A stretch of 64,000 bases of DNA from contig CM055095.1 in assembly GCA_029204225.1 (NCBI GenBank), positions 23,603,641-23,667,640 of the forward strand, given 5' to 3'. The position numbers and the translations under genes were made by a program. Numbering within the stretch: the first letter of the stretch is position 1; every line of letters starts with the position of its first letter. The notes beneath the pieces are model-generated. The model did not search any database, was not told the origin of the DNA, and was given only the letters and a program-made list of their open reading frames with translations. The stretch comes from Diphasiastrum complanatum (Eukaryota; Streptophyta; Lycopodiopsida; Lycopodiales; Lycopodiaceae). Of this stretch, positions 24,367-35,782 are shown piece by piece.

Positions 24367-24726
24367 TTATGCTATCGCTCTCATGGGAACGAATCTACGC
24401 GTGACAACTAACTCCATTTCCTTGATGCTAGATTGATTAGATCTTGGGTTGAGGATAGGCAAGGAAAGAAACCCACTATAATGAGCAGCATGTATGTGGT
24501 TGATCTGAGTATCCTTGATGTTGAGGGTGATCATGACAATTGCTTTGCCACATCTCAGTTTCCACTTGGTGATGATGGCTGCATCACCTTCTGGTTTGAG
24601 CTCTGTGCCATCAACTATGTCCCACAATTCTTTGGCTAGTAGTATAACCTTCATCTTGAATTTCCAGAGATGGTAGTTATCACCATCGAGTTTGTCAATG
24701 AGAGATGAACTAGATGATGGATCCAT
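24367..24726 (-). pseudogene. Copia gag N-terminus
   Basis: Minus-strand ATG at 24726 opens MDPSSSSSLIDKLDGDNYHL, then WKFKMKVILLAKELWDIVDG, the conserved N-terminal part of plant Copia gag (UBN2/DUF4219 type). The frame runs 119 codons and loses homology after the first 80. A PBS at 24858-24869 lies upstream in the same orientation, so this is a genuine 5' end of a minus-strand Copia element, probably element 1. Confidence 0.85.
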
Positions 24727-24857
24727 TTTGGTTAAACGAGATCGTTGGTAGAAACAACGATTGTCGGAATACTATTGGCTGCGTGTTTGCTAGAAAGACA
24801 TCTTGGTAGAAACAAGATTGATAAGTCGTAGTAGAAATACATATTACTGAAATGCAT

Positions 24858-24869
24858 GCTCTGATACCA
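24858..24869 (-). other. Primer-binding site, initiator tRNA-Met type
   Basis: The minus strand reads TGGTATCAGAGC immediately after TTTTTACAACA, which marks an LTR end. This is the standard plant Copia PBS and sits 132 bases upstream of the gag start at 24726. Confidence 0.88.
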
Positions 24870-25090
24870 TGTTGTAAAAACGTAGGTGACCGGTAGCAGA
24901 AGTTTGAGCGTAGGCATGTAGGAACGGAAACGCAACAGTTACCAACAGAAATATTTAAGATGAATGAATCAAACAAATTGTGCAAATGCACAATATAGTA
25001 GTGAGACAAAAATGCACTCTAATTAATATCAAACAGTGAGTACAATGCTTGAAGTTATAACTTCAGCTTGATTGTTGAGCATGATTACTC

Positions 25091-25553
25091 TGGCTATAGA
25101 TAACTCTGATTGTTAAAATCCTTACTTAGCTTGATTAAGCTAGTAGTATATATTTACGAGTGTTTTAAATATATATATTACACGCATTAAATGCTATTTA
25201 CACCAGTCTTTGTATATGTACAAAGTAGGTAACTGCCCTTGGGATATTTTAGCCGTCCAACTATTTTTAGGGTTGATGATATGTTGGCGACGTCGGTCTG
25301 CCACTGTTGCAAAGAACCCGAAGGTAGGCCTAAAATGGATTTCAAGGCATTTTGGTAACTATGTCATGTTTCTCCAAAGGGGCGAAGAAGGCGAAAAAGA
25401 CGAAAAAGACGAAGGTGCCTGTTAAAAAATATTTTAAAGCAAAAATGAAGTTTGCAAAAATGCGAAGGTCCAAAATATGTAATCGGCCTTCGACTGTTTT
25501 TCCGGATGCTCATTGCTTGAACGATTGTTAAGGTTGAGTATTAAAATCTAACA
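25091..25553 (-). repeat. Copia LTR related to 20103-20562
   Basis: It has the same TGTTAGATTTTAAT start (minus sense, at 25553) and the same CTATAGCCA end as the 20-kb LTR. Between its inner end and the PBS lie another ~220 bp, so either the LTR extends to 24870 and the 20-kb copy is truncated, or two elements abut. Most of it (from 25147) belongs to the inverted duplication. Confidence 0.75.
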
Positions 25554-25689
25554 GTGCTAGCATTTTTGGTGCAATGATTAAGTAGCTTCTAGAGTCACAG
25601 TTCTATAAAACCTTCCGGTTGCCAATTCACACTATGATCTCACTAATGTCTTTTTCCCCATTGAATTCGGCATCCAGATAGTCCTTTAC

Positions 25690-26190
25690 AGCTAAGAGGT
25701 AGGTGTGGTATGGTTTAGGGCACCAACAATTTGTTAAGCCATTGTCTTTAGCTCTAGGGTACTACCTTTAACCTTTGGGAGTATACTTTTAGACCCCTAG
25801 GACGTAGCCTGACTTGTAAGGGTGCATCCTTAAAAATCTTCTGATTTTAGCCACAAAACGTAAGGTACTACCCTTAAGGTTTAGGACGTGCACCGTCAAT
25901 GTTCAAGATGCTACCATAAAAGTTTAGGGCCTACTTCTCATTTTGGTTCTAGGTCCCGAGAGGGATAAGGCCTAGAAATGTGAATTTTGCCCTTCGTCTT
26001 TGGGGTATTTCCTTCAAGTTTTAGGACTGTGCCTTTAGATTTCTAATATGTAATCTTCAACTCTAGGATCATGATCTCTAATAGGATATGGACTTTTGTG
26101 TATAGATATGTGCCTTTAAAGTCAGGTGATTCTCACTAGGTAAGACTGTGCCCTTAGAAGATCGTACGAGAAATGTTCAGCAAAAAGGCT
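25690..26190. repeat. Degenerate ~30-bp minisatellite (copy A)
   Basis: Loose repetition of units such as TTTTAGGACTGTGCCTTTAG, TTTAGGACGTGCACC and CCCTAGGACGTAGCC. A mirrored copy lies at about 60715-61215 in copy B. The layout suggests a U3-type repeat region of a gypsy LTR. Confidence 0.6.
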
Positions 26191-26365
26191 ACTTCTCATG
26201 AAACTAATATGATGGGGTCTTATTCTTTTCGTCATTTTTCCTTGCTCTGTAAAATGCTCGTGAGGTGCAAGTTATACACGCCGTTTTGTTTGATAAGCGA
26301 TGGTATTTTCGCCAACCGTCAAGTCTAGGTATTTCACTAGACAATATTGACGACGAGTGTGAGTA

Positions 26366-28150
26366 GTGTGCCGCGTTAACCAAGGTGGTGTTTTTCAACC
26401 ACGAATGGTCGACGACTTGCTATGGTGTTTCACACTAGCTATGTTTGATGCCATCATGGAGGAAGACGAAGGACCAAATGTTGAGGATTCCGGGGAAAGA
26501 AGACTACATTGTACTCTACATGAATCAAAGCCAAATGTGGATACCCGAGATCAGCTTTGGAATCGCAGATGGAGTTGCTTAACCGGCAACATCAACCGCA
26601 AATGGAGAAACTCACCAAGGAGTTTCAAGATACCCTGAAATTTATCCAAAGTAGTATGTCTGGTCAATTACCCACTTGATAGGTACATCACAGACGCGAA
26701 AACATTTGGTGCCCACATTGCGAAGGTGCACATACTAGAAATGAATGTCCTTCATATTAGCCAGTTCTTGAATTTTCGATGCGAAGGTGTGAGATTTGTA
26801 ATGGCATGGGACATACCTCACTTCATTGTTATTACAACCCAAGGTATGCTCAAAGAGAATACTAAAGAGTAAACTATCAACCTCCTAGACCTACATTTGT
26901 TCTCTACGCTCCATTGAATCCATATCACCAGAGGAACAACCAATATGAACAGATCCAAGAACTGCCTAGGCAACCCACTTTACAACAACCACCATGCCTA
27001 TCTCTATTAGGTCTAGCCCCCAAAGGACCAATCATAAGAGGTAATAAATAAAACGTGCCAAATAAAGCACCAGTTCAAAATAATTTTGTAGATACCTCAT
27101 CTGATGAATCATACCACATAGAACAAGCATCCCAAGTTGGAAGTTACATTCCTTACCAAGAAGAAACCTCATTTTCCTATCAAGGAGGTGAGCAAATAAA
27201 CCATCCAAAAAGTTCATAAGTGCTAGCCATACAAGATGGCTATGCGATTGCACAAGGGCCCATGAGACACATATGCTTCATATGTGGTGAAACAAGGAAC
27301 TTTATGGTCGACTACCAAGTGAAATAAACTACCATTCAGAATGCCCTGACTGTGTTAGAAAACACAATTTTAAAGATTTTTCGAAACTACAAAATAAGAT
27401 TCTACCTACCCGCCACATCTATCACGAACCAGTTAGGGTCCTAACTCGAGCACAACACAAAGCCCAACAGCAACAAACCCAAGTGGATAAACTTGCTGCG
27501 AACATGGAAGTTCCTTGACAACTTCCACACTACCTAGAGACTATCCGGATCCAATAATGGAACAAAGATGCTATGACGAGATAAGAAAAGAGTTATTGCA
27601 GGAAGAAGAGAAAATGGAACGTCTGTTATCAGCTCCAATTCCATCTCAAGAGCAACAACCACTACAGGGACTTGAAGTTTTCTCGAAACTCTTGTACGTT
27701 CATATGACAATGCCTTTCCACAGTGCAATAAAATCCATCATGGGCCTTAAATGTTACATTCACATAAGTTTCCAGCTGTCGAATATAAAAGATGAACAGC
27801 GAAAATCCAAGGATGAACATAGGTGTTGCTAAGGGAAATAACATCACCTTATCCATGGTCTATAAAGATTATCCCGCAGTATCTGTTATCTTAGATAGTG
27901 GATCAGACATTAATATTATGGATTTGTCATTAGCAAAGACCTGGGGTTTTACCCAACTAGATCTACCACACTATAAGCTGAGCATTATTGAATGTGTTAT
28001 ACTAGATTTATCCGATGATGTACACACTTACAAGGTGCTTCTTGGTACACCCAAACTACAAATGGCAGGGGTGGTTCAAGATTGGAAACTAAGTAAAATT
28101 GCCTTTGGCAATAATGATAAGAGAGTCACGGTTGACTCAACAAGCCAAGT
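26366..28150 (+). pseudogene. Ty3/gypsy gag-protease remnant with several zinc knuckles (copy A)
   Basis: The plus strand encodes a gag tail with two good knuckles, CPHCEGAHTRNEC (about 26710) and CEICNGMGHTSLHC (about 26783). A degenerate third one (CFICGETRNFMVDY, about 27270) follows. A Gln/Pro-rich linker leads to an aspartic protease with VILDSGSDINIMDLSLA at about 27885-27935 and a following LGTPKLQMAGVVQDW. Stops and shifts interrupt it repeatedly. It meets a minus-strand Copia RNase H head-on near 28150, and the same junction is present in copy B. Confidence 0.88.
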
Positions 28151-31100
28151 AAAATCTGCAACATCTTCTTTTCAATAAGATCCCTGATCAAGTGATACTT
28201 GATCGCGATGTGCTTTGTTCTAGAATGGAACACGGGATCTTTCGTCAGGTGTATTGGAGAGGTGTTGTCCATCTGCAAGACCAGGGGCTCATTCCTAGTT
28301 TCGCCCAATTTGTCCAGAAACTGCCTTAGCTAGATTATCTCGTTGGCCATCTTTGTTGCTGCAATGTACTCTGCTTTGCAGAATGACTAGGCTACAACAG
28401 TCTGCTTCTTGCTGACCCAGAGAACTGCTGCTCCTGATGCGATGGTACATCCTCTCGAGACGTTTTTACAATCGTCCTTGAGAGATGACCAACTAGCATC
28501 GTTGAAGAAAAGTATCCTGAAACCTGCATCACGACAATAACACAACTCGTAATCCCTCGTTAATTGAAGATATTGCAAAATGCGTTTTGCGATCTTCCAA
28601 TGTGTCGAGCTTGGATTCGTACAGAATTGGCTCATCCTAAATACTGCATAAGCAATATCAGGACATGTGTTGTCAGCAAGGTACATCAGTGATCCTATGA
28701 ACTTCCTATAAGGTGTTAGTTGCATATGTTCTCTCTCTTCCTCAGTCTTTAGACAATCATCATTTGTCAGCACGATCCCTGCGAGCATTGGAGTATTTGC
28801 TCCTTTGCAGTTCAACATCTCAAAATCCTGTAGGATCTTATAGGTGTATCTGGACTGGTGAAGGTATAACTTACCGACACTCAGAGCCTTTCAAGTGTTC
28901 CTAAATGGACTTCGAGATGAGTACTCCAAGTTGGTCCAAAGTTTTGCCATCATAGTCTCTTTCGATTTGTAAGCCTAGGTAACACCTGGCTTCTCCCAGA
29001 TCCACGATTTCGAAATGTTTCGAGATGTCTATCTTCACTCCAACAATTAGCTACTCACTCCTGAAAAGTATCAGAGTGTCGTCCACATATACAGCCATGA
29101 TGATGATCTGCCCATCTGTAACTCTGACATATACATTGGAATCAGCCAACAAAGCTTGAATCCCAATGATTTCAGGGCTTGATCTTTCTTCTTGTACCAT
29201 CATCGGGCTGATTGTTTCAGACCATAGATGCTTCTATGCATTCTGCATGCATAGTCAGGAAGTGAATTCGAGGCATATCCTGGGGGTTGATCCATATAGA
29301 CCAATTCGTCTAGTTCACCATGCAAGAAGGCTGTCTTCTCATCCACAATGTGGATCATGAAGTCATAAGTTGCTGCATATGCAAATAACAAACGTAGGGA
29401 CAAATGTTTGACGACATGAGAGAAGGTTTCAGAGTAGTCAATACCGTATCTCTGAGAAAATCCCTTCGCTACCAGTCTTGCCTTGTATTTCGTGACATTC
29501 CCATCTGGTCTGTGTTTGAGCTTGAAGACCCATTTGCATTTGACAGTCTTGTTGTGGCAATGGCTCCAACGTTCATACCTGGTTCTTCCTCATGGACTCC
29601 ATCTCTTCATTTATGGTTTGGATCCATCAGTCCTTTTCTGGACATTCAATCCCCTCCTCGGAAATCTGTGGTGCGCCACTAAATCTGCATAACTCTTCTG
29701 ATGTGAAAGCTAAGCTGCCTGACACATATCTTGCTGGCGCTCTTCGTGGTCTTGTCGACCTTCTAGGAGATCCTCCTAGGACAGCAATGCCTTCGTCTTT
29801 GTCTGTTCTGCTTGGTTTGGAACCATCTTGGTTTACAAGAACTGTGACAGCAAGCTGCCTCTCGAAACTTTCTTCTTCAGATTCGTCGTTCGAATAGGAG
29901 ACAACTCAAAAATTTTCATTTTTTTGTTCGTCCTCTGATCCCTCTGTCACTTGCAACAGGTCATAATAGTGTCTCTCCAGAACTTCGTAGCTGATAGGAT
30001 CGTGGTTGGCCATTGTCCTACTCTCATCAAATCTGACATCTCTCACTGTTTTCACAGTGTTCGTGTTTGGCATGTAGATTATGTAGTATGATGAATTGTT
30101 GTCATAACCTACCAAAAATCTATGCTCGACTTTCTCATCAAGCTTCTTTCAAAGCTTATCAAGAATATGTGCATAAGCTGCACAGCCAATGATTTTGACA
30201 TGAGACATATTGGGCTTTCTACCCCACCATAGCTCATGTGGTGTCGCGTGAGGAACACCATACTTGCATGTTCTGTTCTGGAAGTAGCGGCTGTAGCTAC
30301 TGCTTCAGCCCACAATACCCTTGGAGCCTTCGAGTAGGCCATCATAATCTGGCTGATTCCATCAGGGTCATGTTCTTTCGTTTAGCAACACCATTGTGTT
30401 GCAGCGTGTAGGCTGTAGTTCTTCTGTGAATGATGCCACGATCATTGCAGAAGTCAGTGAAGCGATTCGATATGTATTCGCCACCTCGAACTGTCCTGAT
30501 ATGCTTAACCTTGTTGTCTGTACATGTCTCAGCCCAATTCACATATTCTGTGAATTTATCAAGTGCTTCAGATTTATTCTAAATAAAATACACTCTAGAA
30601 AATTTGCTATAATCATCAATAAAGGTTATATAATATTTTGAACCTCCTACTGAGATCACATTGAATGGTCCGCATATGCCAGAATGCACTAACTCTAGAA
30701 TCTTAGTCGTTATGTAGGAATCTTTGATGAATGGAGTGCGTGACATCTTGCCCTTCAAACATGCATCACAGGTGGTCGAACTGGTTGCATTCGAGATGCT
30801 GACCCCTGTTATCGCTCCATGATGGCTTGCTTGGTAAAGTGCCATTGAGTTCATGTGGTAGAGTCTTCTGTGCCATAAAGTGTCTGGTGAGTCATCATGA
30901 GTCTGATGCACCTAATCTGCAGGTAGGCGTACCTTCAAATGATATAGGTTCCCTTTCCTTTTGCCTGGAGCGATCTGTACTGGCGTCAATCACGTTGCAT
31001 GTTTCATTAGAAAATGTCACACGCATCCCTGCATCTGCTATTCTTGCTACAGGGCAAAGTAGGCACGAATAAAACGTCTTCGAGTCGTCGGTGTTGAGCC

Positions 31101-32284
31101 ATAGTGAACCAATACCGTTCACTTGATGTCTAGATCCATCTCCAAGAACTATGAATCTTGAAGGATCTGCACTTTTGAAATCAGACATTATTTGTCTTGA
31201 CGTCATGAAGTGTGAGGTGGCTCTTGAGTCTAGGATCACCTCATGTGTGTCAGATGTCGATGTTGCACACATGTCTTCACAGATGTAGGCGGTCGAACAA
31301 TTTTTGTTCGTTCTTTCTTCGCCCATCTTCGAGCTCTCGGGCTCCTCGACATAGAATGAACTGTTGTTGTTCTCTTGTCTGTTCTGTGCTGATTGTTTCT
31401 CGGGTTCTGGCGGCAATCCACGGCTGCATGGCCCTTTTTGTGGCAATGGATACACTCAATCTTGGGATTGAGCTAGCATGTATCTAATGTATGCCCGTCT
31501 CTAATGCATCTCATGCAAGTCTTTTGTCTGCACCTTGCTGTTTCGACCTACCTTTGCTCTTCCAGTTGCCCTTGCTCGTTCTCTCTGCTTGCTAATCACA
31601 ATCCTGCCTCTGATTCGACTCCCTCTTAGGCTTAAATTGCTTCTTGGACCTTTTTTTGTTGCCGTAGAGGGCATGGTCATAACCATCATTGTGATCAAGG
31701 TGTTCTCAGGTCTCGACCTCCTCTCAAATATCGACAATCGCCTTTTCGAGATTCATGGTAGGATCTTTCGCGAGCAGGGTTCTTGTCGTTTGGAATGATC
31801 TGGGTAAGGCTCTCAACAAGTACGTGAACTGCTTCTCAGCTGACACTTCATTCTCTGCTCCAGAGTTATGTAGTGATAGAAACAGATCCTTCATCTTTCT
31901 CACGAAAGAAGTGAGGTCTTTTTCATCCCACTATAGATTCATCAGCTAATCTTCCAGCATCATGATTTGACTTCTTGATTTCGTCTGAAATCTGGTGAGC
32001 AATGCATCCCACATCTCCTTAGCCTTGGAGAGTGTTGCCAGGTCAAGTGTGAGACTATCTTCAATGGAAGATGATAGCAAGGCTACTGCCTTGTCGTTTT
32101 TCTCTCTCCATTCGTGTAGTTCCTTGCTTGATGTCGTAGGCATTTCTTCTGTGCCTTCCACCCAGGGGAATAAACCTTCGCCCTTCAGTATGAGTGATGT
32201 CCTAACTTTCTAGGCTAGAAAGTTAGATTCTGAGAAATCAAGAATTGTGCAGATCTTGTTCTGCATGCTGCTGATTGAAGCCAT
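28150..32284 (-). pseudogene. Copia polyprotein, full domain order but inactivated (copy A)
   Basis: Minus-strand ATG at 32284 (MASISSMQNKICTILDFSGS). Gag carries two knuckles (CMRCIRDGHTLDTC-type and CIHCHKKGHAAVDC in the related frame). The protease has DSRATSHFMTS where DSGATSHF is expected. The integrase HHCC is LWHRRLYH...CDACLKG, with HSGICGPF where HSDICGPF is expected. RT has EKTAFLHGELDELVYMDQ and AVYVDDTLI; RNase H extends to DNTSPIHLTKDPVFHSRTKH. Several in-frame stops and shifts occur, and the last RNase H codons are cut by the gypsy junction. The same two active-site changes are in copy B. Confidence 0.93.
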
Positions 32285-32386
32285 TGCTTTTGAAGTTTGT
32301 TCCCTCGTTGACGGTTGTTTGTCTAAATGCTTGCTCCTGGATCTGATAGCTTCTTGGCTATGCTAGATTGTGACAACAAGTAGGTA

Positions 32387-32399
32387 GGCTCTGATACCA
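32387..32399 (-). other. Copia primer-binding site, initiator tRNA-Met type (copy A)
   Basis: Minus strand TGGTATCAGAGCC lies just inside the LTR end (TTTCTCATCA) and upstream of the gag ATG at 32284. The same site is at 54499-54511 in copy B. Confidence 0.85.
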
Positions 32400-32400
32400 C

Positions 32401-32565
32401 TGATGAGAAATGGGTTGTCGCGAAACACTCGCAAAACTGTCGTGACCGCGAAGCAACCACGATTCTCTTGCGATTCGGATGGAGTTCAGATGTGGTCACT
32501 GGACACTGCCAGCTGAGTCACTCCTACAGTCCTCCAGAATGTAGTCAGACACTGCTGATCTACGT
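32401..32565 (-). repeat. Truncated Copia 5' LTR remnant (copy A)
   Basis: 165 bp match the LTR end of copy B, then similarity stops at CTACGT. The adjoining sequence (from 32566) is unrelated to the LTR interior present upstream of copy B. Confidence 0.7.
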
Positions 32566-33400
32566 GAGTGATTGTTAGGCTTGAAAAGAGTCATTGAGGT
32601 GTGTATGGCAAATGTGTAGAGAAAGATGCAATTTAATAAGAGTTCCTTCCTTTGTAGAGGGCAAGATCTAGAAGCTCATGTTGTGTTGGTATTGGTGGAG
32701 AGTTTGTCTTCTCCTAAGTGATCAAATATTTCTAAGTGGCATTAGCTCTTTGAAGCACAATATCTTAGTGAGAGAGAAGAATCACAACTTTTGATTTTGA
32801 ATTTCATTCCAACTCTTAAGAGGTAGAGTCATTGGTGGAATCCAATAGGGGTGAATGAATTCAATTTATTGAGCAAAAATTGACATAGTATGTACGAAAC
32901 TCAAATTAATTCTATTCAACTTTCTTTGTGAGAGTGTGTGGGTCAAGTTGTGATTCCATTGGATGTCTATAACAAGGAGGAGTCCATGTTTGAGTGTTCA
33001 TGCATGGTTGGGATTGTTGTGAGTCTCTAGATGTCTAATTTTTGGCAATCTCGTCTTTTTGCTCGAGTTGCCTATCCCATGCATCCTACCGGTCGCGGCA
33101 TCTTTTTGAATCTTGTATTTATCTAGTGTTTGTTCATCCGTTTTTACACGGGTCCAATCATTTCTTGAATATCAGGAGGGCTTGGATTGCCCGTCCTTTA
33201 AGCTCGTTGTGTTGTATCACAACGATGCCTAATCCATAAGCTCATGCTTATGAATTTCCTTCTCGTCGAATTCCTCTTCTTGTTGGAATTCGTCACGAAG
33301 AGTACCAACAACCTGTCATTTAAGATCGGCAAATTGTTCGGACCATAAACAATTTGTCGCCAAAATGGCGTTGGCATAAAGAATAGAGTCGGTCCAAAAC
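32566..33400. other. Flank of copy A, no gene recognised
   Basis: AT-rich sequence with no convincing coding frame. Confidence 0.5.
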
Positions 33401-33410
33401 CACCCTCCCT

Positions 33411-33613
33411 TTTCAGTTGGCAAGTATGTTACCTTTAGGATCCACGTCGTAATAAGGATTTGTGGATGACTCTTCGGTAGGGACGGGGGCCGCGGCCGCT
33501 TGTGAGAGACCACCCTCATCTTGGCTAAGCATACCTTGCAGTTGTGCTTTCTGCTCAGGAGTTAATGATGCATAAAAATTTGAAACATAATCTCCCGAGC
33601 TTTCACCACTGCC
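33411..33613 (-). CDS. Open coding-like segment of unknown function
   Basis: The minus strand reads SGSGESSGDYVSNFYASLTP, then EQKAQLQGMLSQDEGGLSQA and STNPYYDVDPKGNILAN before a stop. It lacks its own start and could be a terminal exon. The low-complexity Ser/Gly and Ala/Pro runs with an orderly middle look like a transposon or host-protein C-terminus. No family is recognised. Confidence 0.3.
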
Positions 33614-33957
33614 TGACCCCTACATGATTACTACATTCATAAACATAAATACATTACAATAAACCCTAATATATTGAAATGAAGTAGAAAAGAAAATCGA
33701 CTACAAAACTTTAATGCATATTGGAGTGGGACTTTCATACCTGTGATAACAAAAGAAAGAGATAGACGTGCGTTTAGAACGTGCACCAAGATGCAAAAGA
33801 ATCATATAAGTGACAACGTTAAGAATAGTACTATCTAGACATTAAAACATGAGAATCATACAATAATCGAAAGATAAGAATCATGCTATCTAAATATCAG
33901 ATTGAAAAATTGATTAATTTTATATTATTTGTGTTTTGTACTTGTGCATATGTGCAG

Positions 33958-34513
33958 TTTATCACAAGGAAATGAATTACATTCAGATCAGTCTAGTGAT
34001 GAAGACACTACTCAAGTTAACAGGGTAAATAATAAACATACATGTTTTCTTGTTCATAAAGACTTTATTATTATAAGTTAAACTTTGTTATTACATGACC
34101 TCAACTATTGTGCTAAAGTGACATGTACTTGATTTTTATTTCTCGTAAAGAAATTATTTTCAAAATAAAATATGGTGCACATGCGTCAAGTGTGATCGGC
34201 AAAAGATGCGTGAAAGACGCATTTTTGAAAATCATTTGTGAAAGTTTGGACGAAAAAAAGAAGGTCAACCATCGAATTTGGAAGACGTTGAGGTTTGTTA
34301 ACTTTTATATGATTGTTTTTTATTATAATATTCATCAATCTATATACATCACTTATGGAATTTGTTTCATGTGTGCAACCAATAAATCGAATGCCATTCC
34401 ACGGAGTTGATTCATCCGTGTTTAGTTACAATCAACATCAAGTTTTAATAGACATGAGAGAACAAAGAACGAAACAAATTCAAGAGGCAAACACAATTGG
34501 AAAAAAAGAGTAA
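33958..34513 (+). pseudogene. Possible exon fragments of a transposon-related protein
   Basis: Three coding-like pieces follow each other on the plus strand. An acceptor-like ATGTGCAG at 33957 precedes LSQGNELHSDQSSDEDTTQV, which runs into AACAG/GGTAAAT. A frame at 34141-34290 gives IIFKIKYGAHASSVIGKRCV then KDAFLKIICESLDEKKK. A frame ending at 34513 gives SVFSYNQHQVLIDMREQRTK. Spacing and splice-like borders suggest exons of one gene, perhaps from a plant DNA transposon, but I cannot prove linkage or family. Confidence 0.3.
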
Positions 34514-35782
34514 TCAACTTGATTCTAATGATGATGATGTGCACGTGCGCATGTGTGTATCCGTGTGCACGTGAGATGATTACTTTCAAGTGTAGACTGT
34601 CACATGTTCGCTAAGGTTCCTATATTCTCGTGTTCTTGTGTATCATCCTCGGGTTGCCAAATCATAAGCTATTGAGCTTGTGAGATCATCCGAATTGCAC
34701 ATCAAGTAGAAATTGTTGAGGACTTTCTATGTGCTTGGCACCCAATCCCTTGAGGTTGGGGAAGCATAAGCTGTTGAGAAATCAAGACATTCCTACCTAG
34801 TCTTACTGATTGTGAAAAAACTCCAAAACTCATGCAATATAAGTTGGATTGTCCACCAGTTTTTTCTGCTAAATGTAGGCTGCACTCGGAATATATTTCA
34901 AATAATATGATACTTCGAGATTTAATAGTTGATGAGGTAAAAGATCCCAACCATGACATAAATGATAAGAATATTTAATCATTGCCAAGTAGGAAGGAAT
35001 GCAATATCTTCCAACTGAGAAATCTTCCATACTTGCAATATGTTGTTGTTGAGACGTGAGATGACCATTAGCAGTGTAAAACTATGAGCGTTTCATCATG
35101 CATGATGCCTTGCAAATAATCACTTCAATTTCAAATATAGAACTAAAAGGTTCTCCCACCATTGCCAATAAAGGGATACATGGTGGCGATGGGTACACAA
35201 GCAGGAGTACAAATATGAGCGTGGAAAAGTGGCATCTAGGAGCCACAGGCTCAAAGTTGGCTTCGCCTACAATGTGTATGTAAAGTCAAAATTTTGTACA
35301 GAATCATGCTTGTACAAATAGATACCATTATTAAAAAAGCACTACGAGGGCTCCAAAACTTTTAACATACAAGAACAAGGTTTTCATAGTTATTGACATA
35401 GAAACCATTTTCGAAAAATATACGCATTCCATATTCACCACTTTCGTCCAGCTAGCTGATGGGTCCAGCTAGCTGATGGAAGTGATTTAGCTTACAATTT
35501 TGTTAAATCAACACTCCAAATCATTCAGCTACACTAAGGACATTCGGAAGTATTCTAAATGTTTCTCCCTCTATGTTCTATGAACAGAATAGCTAGTTGC
35601 AATCAAATTTTATCATACAACTACAGGAGTATCAGCTACTTCAAAAAACTAACCTACATGCAACAATACAAAAACCAATGACGCAAGTATCGAAACAGTG
35701 GCAATTTTGAGAAAAAGTGGGCAACTCTGATATAGCATATGCTTTACATTATCGGTGAACATTGGAACAACACCTTCTCAGG
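34514..35782. other. 3' flank of the peptidase gene, no other gene seen
   Basis: AT-rich sequence. A perfect 16-base unit (TCCAGCTAGCTGATGG) is repeated in tandem at 35447-35479. The metallopeptidase 3'UTR should occupy the right-hand part. Confidence 0.5.

Larger units (their letters stand above)
25147..32565. repeat. Large inverted duplication, copy A
   Basis: A block of about 7.4 kb is nearly identical to the reverse complement of 54333-61755. The match runs from TATATATTTACGAGTG inside an LTR to the CTACGT at 32565 and covers non-coding spacers as well as element bodies. Translated stretches differ by a few residues only (for example seven substitutions across one 186-codon segment). Each copy carries a few private small indels. 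Confidence 0.95.

Noticed and set aside
25690-26190. CRISPR-like array
   Set aside because: Units are degenerate and contiguous, without uniform repeats and unique spacers, and the genome is a plant's.
29166-29897. Antisense ORFs opposite the Copia RT in copies A and B
   Set aside because: They mirror the RT coding strand and carry no domain. Their appearance in both copies follows from the duplication.
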